Shown one piece after another: positions 9,120 through 18,301 of a stretch of 64,000 nucleotides of DNA (position 1 is its first letter; each line of letters starts with the position of its first letter). Where the stretch lies: assembly GCA_016716665.1 (NCBI GenBank), contig JADJVH010000001.1, positions 1 through 64,000 of the forward strand, written 5' to 3'. Below the pieces are notes generated by a model. That model saw only the letters and a program-made list of their open reading frames with translations. It had not been told where the DNA came from and searched no databases. The translations under genes were made by a program, and so were the position numbers. The DNA is from Candidatus Opimibacter iunctus. GTDB lineage: Bacteria; Bacteroidota; Bacteroidia; Chitinophagales; Saprospiraceae.

Positions 9120-9917
9120 ATGAAACACATCATTGTCCCGGTCGACCTCTCCAGAAATTCAAAGGAAGCATTACGATATGCTTCCCATATCGCCTTGAAG
9201 GCAGGAGCTTCAATCACTATCGTCCATTGCTATAGCCTGCTCCTCAAAGCGGTCATCTATACCACCAAGAAAGGAGCCACTGAAAAAGATCCGGAAAAAT
9301 GGATCCAGCGCAGGATTGAAAAAATCCATATCAAGCTTCCAGGTGTAGCAGTGGATTACAAGATCATCAAGGGCGATGTTGTAGACAACCTGCGAAGGCT
9401 GGTGGATACCTCTTCCGCAGATCTGGTGATCATGGGCTGCCAGGGTGCAGGAGAAAATGCCGATACCTTCCTTGGTTCGACCTCAGGGGCAATCATCAAG
9501 ACCACCAATATCCCAGTCCTTGTGGTACCACCCCGTTTCAGGTTTAAAGGCATCGACAAGGTCGTTTTTGCCCTCAAAAACCCATTTGTACGGGACCAGG
9601 AGACGCTGGATCCGATCATCGATATCAGGAAAATCTTCAATCCACACATCCAACTACTTCACCTGGGAGCCGATCAGGAGCCCTCCCCCGAACAAAATAT
9701 CAGTGTCCTACCATTGATTAATGCGGTCACCCGCTATGGCAATGATAATTTCAATGAGAGCATATTTGAGTATCTGAGCCAGTATCATGCTGATCTTCTA
9801 TGTGTTATACGCCGAAAGAGAGGATTCCTGGAAAAGACTTTAGGCCCGACGCGCACCCCGGCTGATAAATTCAGCTCTGAGATCCCGGTCCTCGTCCTCG
9901 TAGGTGAGGAATACTAA
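9120..9917 (+). CDS. Universal stress protein, tandem UspA-like
   Basis: 265 residues. The N-terminal Usp domain (about 1-140) begins MKHIIVPVDLSRNSKEAL and ends in the ATP-binding pattern G-x2-G-x9-G-S/T (GCQGAGENADTFLGSTSGA) with PVLVVPP, so it probably binds ATP. The C-terminal half (about 145-265) looks like a second, degenerate Usp domain that lacks the full motif. It follows glgC closely and may share its transcript, which fits a role in starvation or energy stress, but that is inference. Cytoplasmic. Confidence 0.82.
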   Translation: MKHIIVPVDLSRNSKEALRYASHIALKAGASITIVHCYSLLLKAVIYTTKKGATEKDPEKWIQRRIEKIHIKLPGVAVDYKIIKGDVVDNLRRLVDTSSADLVIMGCQGAGENADTFLGSTSGAIIKTTNIPVLVVPPRFRFKGIDKVVFALKNPFVRDQETLDPIIDIRKIFNPHIQLLHLGADQEPSPEQNISVLPLINAVTRYGNDNFNESIFEYLSQYHADLLCVIRRKRGFLEKTLGPTRTPADKFSSEIPVLVLVGEEY

Positions 9918-9953
9918 TCTATCCGTAGGCTGACGATCGCTCGTAGAAAGGTG

Positions 9954-9984
9954 TTTGGCGCTTTAGGAATACCATATACCTTTG
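9954..9984 (+). promoter_or_regulatory. Promoter of yidC
   Basis: TTTG at 9954-9957 (-33) and TACCTTTG at 9977-9984 (-7) separated by 19 bp, the standard Bacteroidota sigma-A arrangement. Transcription should start about 25 nt before the yidC ATG at 10015. Confidence 0.75.
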
Positions 9985-10014
9985 CGCTTTCTTTTTATAC
10001 AGGTAAACCAACAC

Positions 10015-11889
10015 ATGGAGCGTAATCATATAATTGGCTTTGTTCTCATTTTCGGACTTCTTTTAGTTTGGACGTTTGTCAATTCCCCTTCAAAGGAGCA
10101 GGCGGCCGCCATGAAGGAAAGGCAGGACAGCCTCAACAGGGTGGAAATACTCAAGGATTCAATTGCCCACCAGGCTGTAGAAGCTGAAAAAGCCATTGAA
10201 CCCGCGGATTCTGCTACCCTCGCCAATAAATACGGCACATTCGCTTCAGCCACCACAGGCACTAATGAAACCGTAAAAATTGAAAACCAGTACTTTATTG
10301 TCGATTTCGATACCCGGGGAGGTAAAATCTCCAATGTCGAACTGAAGAATTACAAGAAAGTCATGGTCGATGACAAAAAGAAGGAGTATAAAATACCCCT
10401 CCACCTGCTGGCTGACCACAAGAACGTGTGGGATATCTCTATTCCTTCCCAGACAGGCGACATCCATACAGCTGATCTCAACTTTCAACCAACTGTCGAG
10501 GGTAAAACGATAACCCTGAGGGCAATAGGCCAGCAAGGCGAACAAATCGTCCAGCAATACACCCTTACGGACAATCCATATGAAGTTAAATACAACCTTA
10601 GCGTTGAAAATGCTTCCGGATTTCTCAATCCATCCTCAAAGGATGCCAAGCTGACCTGGACCAACTATCTGGATAAGATCGAGCGTAACAGCAATTTTGA
10701 AAAAACAATGGCGACAGTGTACTACAAAGAAGGTACCGAGTCTGTTGACTATTGTAATTGCCGGGCTGATGCCCAGGAAAAACTGGATACAAAGGCTGTC
10801 AAGTGGTTTTCGCATTCCAATCAGTTTTTCAACAGTACCCTTATTGCAGAGGAGTCCTTTACAGGAGGCCTGTTCGAAACTAAAATGCTGGATGTGACCG
10901 ACGAGAGTCTCAAGAAGACTTCAGCCGTAGTTGGTATACCGCTAAAGCGCGATGGTACTGCAAGTTCGATGACCATGTATATCGGGCCAAACGATTTTGA
11001 AAACCTCCGCCACTATCATAAGTCACTTGAAGACATCATTCCTTTTGGCCGCAGCATATTCGGATCTATCAACCGGTGGGTCATCCGTCCGACGTTCAAT
11101 TTCCTTATTGGCTTTATCGGCAGCAAAGGACTGGTTATCCTCTTACTGACGCTTCTCGTGAAACTCGCCCTCTTCCCATTGTCCTATAAGATGCTACAGA
11201 GCCAGGCGAAGATGTCTGCACTCAAGCCCTCTCTTGCCGGATTGCGTGAGAAGTACAAAGATGATATGCAGAAGCAGCAGATGGAGACGATGAAGGTATA
11301 CCGTGAATATGGGGTCAATCCCCTCGGTGGTTGCTTTCCTGTATTACTTCAGATGCCGGTATGGTTTGCGCTTTATCGGTTCTTTCCAGCCTCCATAGAA
11401 TTCAGGCAGGCTTCTTTCCTCTGGGCCACCGACCTTTCTTCGTATGATGTGTTCTTCAACCTTCCCTACGATATTCCATTCTTTGGAGGCCATGTCAGTA
11501 TGCTGACCTTGTTGTGGGCGGCCAGTACAGTAGCCTATACGTATTACAATATGCAAAACATGGACATGTCCAACATGAACCCTGCCCTGAAATATATGCA
11601 GTACTTCATGCCATTGATGTTCCTTGTTTTCTTCAACAGCTATGCTTCAGGTCTTACCTTGTACCTGTTGTATTCCAACCTGCTCAATATCACCCAAACC
11701 CTTGGAGCGAAGAAATTCCTCTTTGATGAATCCAAGATCATGGAAGGGCTCAACAAGAATAAAGAGAAACCGAAAAAAGAAGGGGGATTCCAGGCACGTC
11801 TGGAGCAGGCTATGAAACAACAGCAGGCGCTGGCAGAGGCACGGAAGAATCAACCTGCTGCCAACCAACCAAAGAAAAAGAGCAAATAA
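10015..11889 (+). CDS. yidC: Membrane protein insertase YidC
   Basis: Inserts and folds inner-membrane proteins with or without SecYEG. About 624 residues from the ATG at 10015 (MERNHIIGFVLIFGLLLVW, the first membrane segment); an upstream TTG at 9982 falls within the promoter and is rejected. Seen: a large periplasmic beta-sandwich domain (about 60-330), then the conserved five-helix YidC/Oxa1/Alb3 core (about 350-560) with PLSYKMLQSQAKMSAL and GGCFPVLLQMPVWFALY, and a basic, Gln-rich cytoplasmic tail. Own promoter; gpsA follows after 29 bp. Confidence 0.96.
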   Translation: MERNHIIGFVLIFGLLLVWTFVNSPSKEQAAAMKERQDSLNRVEILKDSIAHQAVEAEKAIEPADSATLANKYGTFASATTGTNETVKIENQYFIVDFDTRGGKISNVELKNYKKVMVDDKKKEYKIPLHLLADHKNVWDISIPSQTGDIHTADLNFQPTVEGKTITLRAIGQQGEQIVQQYTLTDNPYEVKYNLSVENASGFLNPSSKDAKLTWTNYLDKIERNSNFEKTMATVYYKEGTESVDYCNCRADAQEKLDTKAVKWFSHSNQFFNSTLIAEESFTGGLFETKMLDVTDESLKKTSAVVGIPLKRDGTASSMTMYIGPNDFENLRHYHKSLEDIIPFGRSIFGSINRWVIRPTFNFLIGFIGSKGLVILLLTLLVKLALFPLSYKMLQSQAKMSALKPSLAGLREKYKDDMQKQQMETMKVYREYGVNPLGGCFPVLLQMPVWFALYRFFPASIEFRQASFLWATDLSSYDVFFNLPYDIPFFGGHVSMLTLLWAASTVAYTYYNMQNMDMSNMNPALKYMQYFMPLMFLVFFNSYASGLTLYLLYSNLLNITQTLGAKKFLFDESKIMEGLNKNKEKPKKEGGFQARLEQAMKQQQALAEARKNQPAANQPKKKSK

Positions 11890-11918
11890 GACCTCACCCG
11901 GGCTAATCGGCTCATAAG

Positions 11919-12977
11919 ATGATAAAAAGCCATACGCATCAAGCAACCCCTGTAGGGGTGGTCGGCGCCGGCAGCTTTGGCCTGACCGTGGCACAGTTAT
12001 TAGCCGTCGGAAATGATGTGCTGCTCTATGCAAGGGACCCTGAAGTCGTCAGGCGCATTAATGAAAGTCGTACACTGCTCGGAGTACAACTGGCACCCAG
12101 AATCACTGCCATTTCCTCTACCCAACAGTTGGCAGAATCTTGCGAGGTCATCTTCCCGGTCGTCCCATCTGATGACTTTAGAAATATGATGCGCAGCCTT
12201 GGGCCGCTATTGTCACCAAGGCATATCCTCATCCACGGCACCAAGGGACTGGATACCGTCAAGGTCAAAGATGTCATGTCATTTAGCGGAAAAATAAGCC
12301 GTGATGACGTATGCACCATGTCCAAGGTTATTACGCAGGAAAGCAACGTACTTCGTGTAGGCTGCCTCTCAGGCCCCAACCTGAGCAAAGAAATACTTGA
12401 AGGCCAGCCCACTGCAACCGTCATCGCCAGTGAATATGATGAAGTGGTAAAGATTGGGATTGAGGTACTGTCGAGCAAACGCATCTTTGTCTTTGGCTCA
12501 TCAGATATCCTGGGTGCTGAGTTGGCTGGTGCGTTTAAAAACATCATCGCTGTTGGTTCCGGCTACCTTTCCGGAAAGGGCCTGGGCAAAAATGTTCAGG
12601 GGCTCTTCATCACCAGGGGGCTACATGAGATTGCATACTTTGGTGGCCTGCTCGGCGCTGACAAATCTGCGTTTCTGGGTACTGCCGGAATAGGCGACCT
12701 GATCGCTACGGCCACCAGTTCGAGTAGCCGAAATTTCAATTTTGGATTCCAACTAGGCCAAGGCAAACAACTACAGGAGGTTTTTGAAGGTTCTGAAGAA
12801 CTTGCCGAAGGAGTCAGGACCCTCAAAATCGCCTATCTGCTGGCCAAGACAGAGAAGACCAGGCTCCCGATCATCGAAACACTATATAAAATTGTGTACG
12901 AAAACCTTCCCTTTGAGGTTGCGCTGGATTATCTGATGAGATATCCATATTCAAAAGACGTTTCAATCCACCTCTGA
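11919..12977 (+). CDS. gpsA: Glycerol-3-phosphate dehydrogenase [NAD(P)+]
   Basis: Reduces dihydroxyacetone phosphate to sn-glycerol-3-phosphate for phospholipid synthesis. 352 residues. Seen: Rossmann nucleotide-binding GVVGAGSFG near residue 13, the HGTKGLD segment, SGPNLSKEI, and the catalytic LAGAFKNIIAVGSGYLSGKGLGKN region with the conserved Lys, followed by GTAGIGDLIAT. Placed directly behind yidC, so membrane lipid and membrane protein supply may be co-expressed. Weak stem-loop right after the stop, without a clear T-run. Confidence 0.94.
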   Translation: MIKSHTHQATPVGVVGAGSFGLTVAQLLAVGNDVLLYARDPEVVRRINESRTLLGVQLAPRITAISSTQQLAESCEVIFPVVPSDDFRNMMRSLGPLLSPRHILIHGTKGLDTVKVKDVMSFSGKISRDDVCTMSKVITQESNVLRVGCLSGPNLSKEILEGQPTATVIASEYDEVVKIGIEVLSSKRIFVFGSSDILGAELAGAFKNIIAVGSGYLSGKGLGKNVQGLFITRGLHEIAYFGGLLGADKSAFLGTAGIGDLIATATSSSSRNFNFGFQLGQGKQLQEVFEGSEELAEGVRTLKIAYLLAKTEKTRLPIIETLYKIVYENLPFEVALDYLMRYPYSKDVSIHL

Positions 12978-13048
12978 TCCTGCCGGATCGTATATTTATT
13001 TGCCATCTTACGTCTAAAAACAGGGTTGAGGTGTCCATATCTATTTAT

Positions 13049-13081
13049 TTTGCCACCAATACAGCCGTTAGGCTATATTTG
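13049..13081 (+). promoter_or_regulatory. Promoter of the coiled-coil operon
   Basis: TTTG at 13049-13052 and TATATTTG at 13074-13081 with a 21-bp spacer. The start codon at 13104 lies 22 nt downstream. Confidence 0.7.
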
Positions 13082-13103
13082 AGACCATATTCTGACAGGT
13101 TAT

Positions 13104-13650
13104 ATGAAGATTTCACAACTACTAGGACTGGGGGCCACGACTGATCAAAAGAGCGTAGACTTTCTGGAAAATGCCATGGTCAAGCAGGCCCAGCCCGGAT
13201 TTGACTATCTCAAGTTTAAACAGTCCATTGAGCAACTGGCCGGATTGAAGCTGGATGGCCCGACCTCGCTGAAATCTGCATTTGCCACAGCATCAACGAT
13301 GGGGGTGACAAAAAGATTCCCTGCTTCAATCTGCCCGTCACTACCTTACGATCCTAGGCGAGGAGAAGAAACAGTTTGACCAGGCCCTTACCAACCAGGT
13401 CCAGCAACGTATCGATTCGAAGAAAGAAGAATTGCTGAAATTGCAGGAACAGATCGAAGAGCACAAGCGACAGATCTCTAAACTTGAAAAACAGATCCTT
13501 GAATTCCAGGATAAAATAGCGCGTTCTGATGAGGAGGTAGTGGAAGCCAAGGCATCGATTGACCAGACCAAGAGTAAATTTGAAAATACATACCAGCAGT
13601 TTGTTTCTGCGATAGAAAAAGACATGACTGCAATTCAACAAAACCTATAA
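13104..13650 (+). CDS. Coiled-coil protein of unknown function, one frameshift
   Basis: The frame breaks near 13310-13315: removing one A from the five-A run in GACAAAAAGATT joins the two halves into one 181-residue protein, so this is read as one gene. The first 90 residues are mixed helix with AFATASTMGVTK; the rest (about 95-175) is one long charged coiled coil (KLQEQIEEHKRQISKLEKQI and so on). No signal peptide or membrane segment, so cytoplasmic. I do not recognise a named family. It has its own promoter and lies 10 bp before the membrane-anchored PspA-like gene, with which it probably works. Confidence 0.6.
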
Positions 13651-13660
13651 TACACGATCC

Positions 13661-14683
13661 ATGACAACTCCTGTGCAAGATTTCAGCGGCAACTTATCCA
13701 AACCAAAGTCCTTCTGGGGCAGACCTGAAGGTAAAACAGGCCTTTTCTTTATGCTGGCGGTCCTCGCTGGTCTGGGCTTTGTCCTGGTCAAGTATCTCCC
13801 GCAGATCGTCGCTTTTGCATCCTCACTCCTTGGCCTCGTTGTTACCCTGCTGGTGCTCGGTGCTATCATTTACATGGTGCTTGATCCTAAAGTGAGGACA
13901 CTGGTTGGCTATATGTATAAGAGTGTGATGCGCAATATCACCAGTTGGTTTATCACCATTGATCCGATCGGCATCCTTAAGAATTATGTAGAAGACCTGC
14001 AGGATAATCTCAAGAAAATGGGTGAGCAGATCGGTATACTCCGTGGACAGATCCGCAAGTTGAAAACTATCCAGGAAGAAAATGACAAGGAGATTGACTA
14101 CAACATGAAACTGGCTCAAAAGGCACGTGAACAGGGAGTTGAAAAACAAATGTTGCTCTCCAGCCGTAAAGCCGCGCGTCTGAAAGAATCCAATGAGAAA
14201 TATGCTGTGCTCGAAAACAAGATGAACATCCTGTACCGGGTACTGACTAAAATGTATTCTAATTCTGAAATCCTGCTTGAAGACACTAAGGATCAGGTGA
14301 AATTGAAAGAAGAGGAACGCAAAGCAATCCGTGCAAGTCACAGCGCCATGAAATCTGCCATGAGTATTATTTCCGGCAATGCCGATAAGCGTGCGATGTT
14401 TGACCAGGCCCTCGAAGTCATTGCTGACGATGTAGCCCTGAAAGTAGGTGAGATGGAGCGCTTTATGGAAATGTCAAGCAGCTTTATGGATTCAGTAGAC
14501 CTGCAAAACGGCGTCTTTGAAGATCAGGGCATGCAGATGCTTGAAGAGTGGGAGAAAAACAGCACCTTGCTCCTGATGGGAGGTACCAAGGAAGAAAAAC
14601 TTGATATCAATGCTCCTCGCAAAGAGGCCCAATTGAGGCCTGAAGCCGGCAAGAGTGAGTATGACAACCTTTTTGAGTCATAA
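13661..14683 (+). CDS. Membrane-anchored PspA-like coiled-coil protein
   Basis: 340 residues. Two adjacent hydrophobic segments (about residues 28-45 and 47-68) are followed by a long helical region (about 95-290). The order of that region resembles PspA/Vipp1: a DPIGILKNYVEDLQDNLKKM helix, a long charged hairpin with Lys/Arg/Glu-rich coil (about 125-230), and FDQALEVIADDVALKVGEMERFMEM. PspA proteins are peripheral membrane remodelling factors related to ESCRT-III and normally lack membrane spans, so the fused anchor is unusual. The similarity is judged by eye and not proven; an alternative is an unrelated membrane coiled-coil protein. Co-transcribed with the preceding coiled-coil gene. Confidence 0.6.
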   Translation: MTTPVQDFSGNLSKPKSFWGRPEGKTGLFFMLAVLAGLGFVLVKYLPQIVAFASSLLGLVVTLLVLGAIIYMVLDPKVRTLVGYMYKSVMRNITSWFITIDPIGILKNYVEDLQDNLKKMGEQIGILRGQIRKLKTIQEENDKEIDYNMKLAQKAREQGVEKQMLLSSRKAARLKESNEKYAVLENKMNILYRVLTKMYSNSEILLEDTKDQVKLKEEERKAIRASHSAMKSAMSIISGNADKRAMFDQALEVIADDVALKVGEMERFMEMSSSFMDSVDLQNGVFEDQGMQMLEEWEKNSTLLLMGGTKEEKLDINAPRKEAQLRPEAGKSEYDNLFES

Positions 14684-15122
14684 TCAACACTCCTGTTAAA
14701 ACAATCACTGGCCATACTGAAAAGATAGGGACCAGGCTGGGTAACATTCTTCAGTGAAAAACGGAAAAACCTCCGTGAAAGAGGCGGCAGATGCCTGCGC
14801 AACAAACTACACGGGAATAAGGAATGTTCTTCATTTTCATGCAGTTATCCTTTTATAGTTGTGCCCTGAACGAATATTAATGTCCCTGCTGCAATGAAAC
14901 TTATCAGCCATTTTGGTTGTTTGGTGCACGACTGCAGGAGTCGTAATTGTCTGTCGGGCAACCATCTGTCCGGAATAAATTGACTTTGTACAGTAATGCC
15001 CATTACCTTTGCCGGACAAACAACCTGAATAGCCCCGGTCACAGAAAAAAACTGAAAACCCAAATCTTTTTACTTTTGCGCCCTCATACTGTGAGGTAAA
15101 CTACTTCACCTAACACCTTTTT
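14684..15122. other. 439-bp gene-free region before topA
   Basis: No plausible coding frame. It contains small stem-loops, for example ACGACT/AGTCGT around 14927-14943 and a weak one near 14760-14775, plus the topA promoter elements at its right end. I looked for SRP RNA, tmRNA, RNase P RNA and tRNA hallmarks and saw none. An unknown small RNA cannot be excluded. Confidence 0.5.
14980..15011 (+). promoter_or_regulatory. Promoter upstream of topA
   Basis: TTG at 14980-14982 and TACCTTTG at 15004-15011 with a 21-bp spacer. A second -7-like element, TACTTTTG, lies at 15071-15078. The two could give leaders of roughly 105 and 40 nt ahead of topA. Confidence 0.6.
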
Positions 15123-17654
15123 ATGGCAAAAAACCTATTGATCGTTGAGTCCCCGGCCAAAGCCAAGACCATCGAAAAATTCCTTGGCAAGGACTTTAAA
15201 GTCAAATCCAGTTACGGACACATCCGGGACCTGGAGAAAGGAAATGGTGCAATAGATATCGCCAATGGCTTTGTGCCAAAGTATATCATCTCCCCTGAAA
15301 AAAAGAAAACGGTCAAGGATCTGAAGGATGCTGCGAAGAGTGCAGATGAGATCTGGCTCGCGACGGACGAAGACCGCGAAGGAGAAGCCATCTCATGGCA
15401 CCTGTGCGAAGTGCTCGGGCTTGATCCTGCACATACCAAACGCATTGTATTCCGGGAGATCACCAAGCCCGCTATACAGCGCGCTATCAAAGAACCTCGT
15501 ACCGTTGACCTCAACCTCGTCAATGCGCAGCAAGCAAGACGTGTACTTGATCGCCTGGTTGGATTTGAATTGTCCGAAACCCTGTGGAGGAAAATCAAAG
15601 GTAAACTCTCTGCAGGCCGTGTGCAATCTGTAGCTGTGCGCCTTGTAGCGGAGCGTGAACGAGAAATAAACGCTTTTACAGCGGAAGCATTTTTCAAAAT
15701 CCAGGCCACCTTTAAAGTAAAGGATGACTCCGGTAAAATCTATGACCTCAAGGCCGAACTGCCTGAAAAGATTGATACCAAACCTGCAGCCAGGAAATGG
15801 ATTGAAGCATGCGTTGGTGCGAAATTTAAAGTAGATAATATAGATGTCAAGCCTGCCACGCGCAAGCCTGCCCCACCCTTTACGACCTCGACTCTTCAGC
15901 AGGAAGCCAGCCGGAAATTAGGATTCAATGTTAAGCGGACTATGTCTGCCGCGCAGAAACTGTATGAATCCGGTTATATCAGCTACATGCGTACGGACAG
16001 TACCAGCCTGAGCGAAACGGCCCAGCAAGCTATCCTCGCGCAGATCAGCAAGGAGTTTGGAGACAAATACGCCCAGCCAAGACAATACGCTTCCAAGTCA
16101 GCCAATGCACAGGAGGCACACGAAGCCATCAGGCCTTCCTATCCTGAAAACCCGACCATTTCAGATGGTGACAGGGATATGGAAAGGTTATATGACCTCA
16201 TCTGGAAACGCGCTGTGGCTTCACAAATGGCTGATGCAAAACTTGAGCGCACCCAGGTGAGCATTTCTGTTTCAGCGCATCCCGGTGAATTTCTCATGGC
16301 TAAAGGAGAGGTCATCAAATTTGATGGTTTCCTCAAGCTCTATATCGAAAATCTTGATGACGAACCGGAAGAAGAAGGCACTGCCATACTCCCTCCGCTA
16401 AAAGAGGGACAGCCGCTAGACCTCAATGAGATGAATGGCACTGAGCGTTACAGCAAGCCACCTGCAAGATATACTGAAGCAGGCTTGGTCAAGAAACTTG
16501 AAGAGCTCGGCATCGGCCGCCCTTCTACCTATGCTCCTACCATCAGTAAGATCATGGAGGAAGACCGCGGCTATGTCATCAGGGAAAACAGGCCGGGCGT
16601 AGAGAGAGCTTATGCTGTCATCACCCTGTCAGGCAAAGAAGTCAAAGAAGTCACGAAGACAGAGATTACAGGTGCGATCTCCAACAGGTTAGTGCCAACA
16701 GATATGGGGTTGCTCGTCACTGATTTCCTCAATGAAAATTTTGGGACGGTGATGGACTACAATTTCACCGCGGATATTGAAAAGCAATTTGACATCATCG
16801 CAGAAGGCAACCTTGTCTGGAATAAAATGATAGCGGACTTCTACGGTCCGTTTCACCAGACCGTTGAAGACACCCTTGAAGCAGCAGGTCGTGTGCGGGG
16901 CCGGAGGGATCTTGGTATTGATCCTGATTCAGGCCAGACAATCCTTACCCAGATGACCCGTTTTGGCCCGGTGGTGCAGATAGGTACCAGGGAGGAGATG
17001 GGTGAAGACGAAAAGCCACAGTTCGCCAACCTGCGTCCGGGACAATCTATAGAAACCATTACACTCGAAGAGGCAAAAGAACTCTTTAAACTTCCAAAGA
17101 CACTCAGTCCATACAAAGACAAAGAAGTGTTGATCGGTGTAGGCCGCTTTGGTCCATACGTCAAGCATGGGGAGAGCTTTATCTCCATACCAAAGGGCGA
17201 AGATCCGCTGGAGATCACCCAGGAACGCGCACAGGAAATCATCGATGCCAAGATCCATGAAGACCGTCCTGTCGCTACATACAAGGGACAACCGGTGACA
17301 AAAGGGAAAGGACGTTTTGGGCCTTTCATCAAGTGGGAAGGTGTCTTTGTAAACATCCCGAAGAAATACGACCCGGATCACCTGACTGAAAACGAGATCT
17401 ACGAATTGCTTGCTGCCAAACTTGAAAAAGAAGCTAACCGCTATATCCAGCAATGGGACAAGGAGAAGATCACTATTGAAAACGGACGGTGGGGACCTTT
17501 CATCCGCAAAGGAAAGAAGGCCATCAATATCCCGAAGGTAGATGGTGAACGGCTTTCAGCAGAAGTAGCCACACTCCTCACTCTGGAAGAAGTCAAGGAA
17601 ATCATTGAGGGCACTATACCGGATTCTGTCAAAAAGAAAATGGGACTGGCCTAG
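15123..17654 (+). CDS. topA: DNA topoisomerase I
   Basis: Type IA topoisomerase that relaxes negative supercoils. 843 residues. Seen: Toprim domain opening with LLIVESPAKAKTIEKFLG and its acidic DEDREGEAISWH motif, the active-site GYISYMRTDSTSL (Tyr288), and the RPSTYAPTI segment. The C-terminus has no zinc fingers; instead it has several repeats of the type GRFGPFIK/GRWGPFIRKGK...INIPK (about residues 590-820), a form usual in Bacteroidota. Its TAG stop overlaps the stop of the convergent downstream gene within a CTAG tetramer. Promoters upstream; no other gene in the unit. Confidence 0.96.
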   Translation: MAKNLLIVESPAKAKTIEKFLGKDFKVKSSYGHIRDLEKGNGAIDIANGFVPKYIISPEKKKTVKDLKDAAKSADEIWLATDEDREGEAISWHLCEVLGLDPAHTKRIVFREITKPAIQRAIKEPRTVDLNLVNAQQARRVLDRLVGFELSETLWRKIKGKLSAGRVQSVAVRLVAEREREINAFTAEAFFKIQATFKVKDDSGKIYDLKAELPEKIDTKPAARKWIEACVGAKFKVDNIDVKPATRKPAPPFTTSTLQQEASRKLGFNVKRTMSAAQKLYESGYISYMRTDSTSLSETAQQAILAQISKEFGDKYAQPRQYASKSANAQEAHEAIRPSYPENPTISDGDRDMERLYDLIWKRAVASQMADAKLERTQVSISVSAHPGEFLMAKGEVIKFDGFLKLYIENLDDEPEEEGTAILPPLKEGQPLDLNEMNGTERYSKPPARYTEAGLVKKLEELGIGRPSTYAPTISKIMEEDRGYVIRENRPGVERAYAVITLSGKEVKEVTKTEITGAISNRLVPTDMGLLVTDFLNENFGTVMDYNFTADIEKQFDIIAEGNLVWNKMIADFYGPFHQTVEDTLEAAGRVRGRRDLGIDPDSGQTILTQMTRFGPVVQIGTREEMGEDEKPQFANLRPGQSIETITLEEAKELFKLPKTLSPYKDKEVLIGVGRFGPYVKHGESFISIPKGEDPLEITQERAQEIIDAKIHEDRPVATYKGQPVTKGKGRFGPFIKWEGVFVNIPKKYDPDHLTENEIYELLAAKLEKEANRYIQQWDKEKITIENGRWGPFIRKGKKAINIPKVDGERLSAEVATLLTLEEVKEIIEGTIPDSVKKKMGLA

Positions 17655-18301
17655 ATTTCCGGTGTCGGAGTCAGATCAAGTGGAAGTGAAATATCAGGTG
17701 TCTTAGCTGCAAAAAAATCGTGCAGGCAGTCTCCTATCTTAACCAGTTGCAATACTTGTTCACCTGGTAGTACCACATTGTGTACATAGAGGATCATCAG
17801 GTAGTTGAGCCCTTCAAGGCTATAGAAATCCTGCTGGTCAAAAAAGCGAATCATCTCCGGATTGTTGAAATGATGGCGGATATAATCCTCATCAGCTCCG
17901 CGCAGCAGGTAGTGCTGGCTGAATTCAGGGTATTCAATAAAATCAATATCCTGCATGCCAAAATACGTACCTATACGATGATACCATTTCTCAGGCACCA
18001 TCACAAAGTGTGGAAGCGCAATCGCTTTGGAATACCGGAAATAAACAGTCTGCCGGTAAGTCACACTTGACTTGCCTGTAGAAATTGTGTAAGAATAATC
18101 AAAGGCACTCGTAAACTCCAGTTCGTTGCGGTCATCAATGATCAATGGTGTCAGCTTTTTATTACCCCCTTCCTTAAAGAGTTTAAAATCAAGCAGCCAC
18201 TTGATCATCCCGAATTCATCCGCAGGTTTGAATGACCACCTCAATGCCTTCGCACAGGCATTGAACTCTTCCATCCGCTGATCTGTCTTATATCTTGCCA
18301 T
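17651..18301 (-). CDS. Conserved-looking protein of unknown function
   Basis: 216 residues from the ATG at 18301, which overlaps the end of lpxB by 14 bp, so translation is likely coupled. Soluble, no signal peptide or membrane segment. Aromatic-rich central part (TVYFRYSKAIALPHFVMVPE, YHRIGTYFGMQDIDF, FSQHYLLRGADEDYIR) followed by a helical C-terminus ending in a Pro/Thr tail. No domain recognised. Last gene of the lpdA-surE-lpxB unit; its stop overlaps that of topA. Confidence 0.7.
   Translation of the reverse strand: MARYKTDQRMEEFNACAKALRWSFKPADEFGMIKWLLDFKLFKEGGNKKLTPLIIDDRNELEFTSAFDYSYTISTGKSSVTYRQTVYFRYSKAIALPHFVMVPEKWYHRIGTYFGMQDIDFIEYPEFSQHYLLRGADEDYIRHHFNNPEMIRFFDQQDFYSLEGLNYLMILYVHNVVLPGEQVLQLVKIGDCLHDFFAAKTPDISLPLDLTPTPEI

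Noticed and set aside
14746..14830. SRP RNA or another known housekeeping RNA
   Set aside because: The conserved GGAAGCAGC-type apical motif of SRP RNA and the hallmarks of tmRNA or RNase P RNA are absent.
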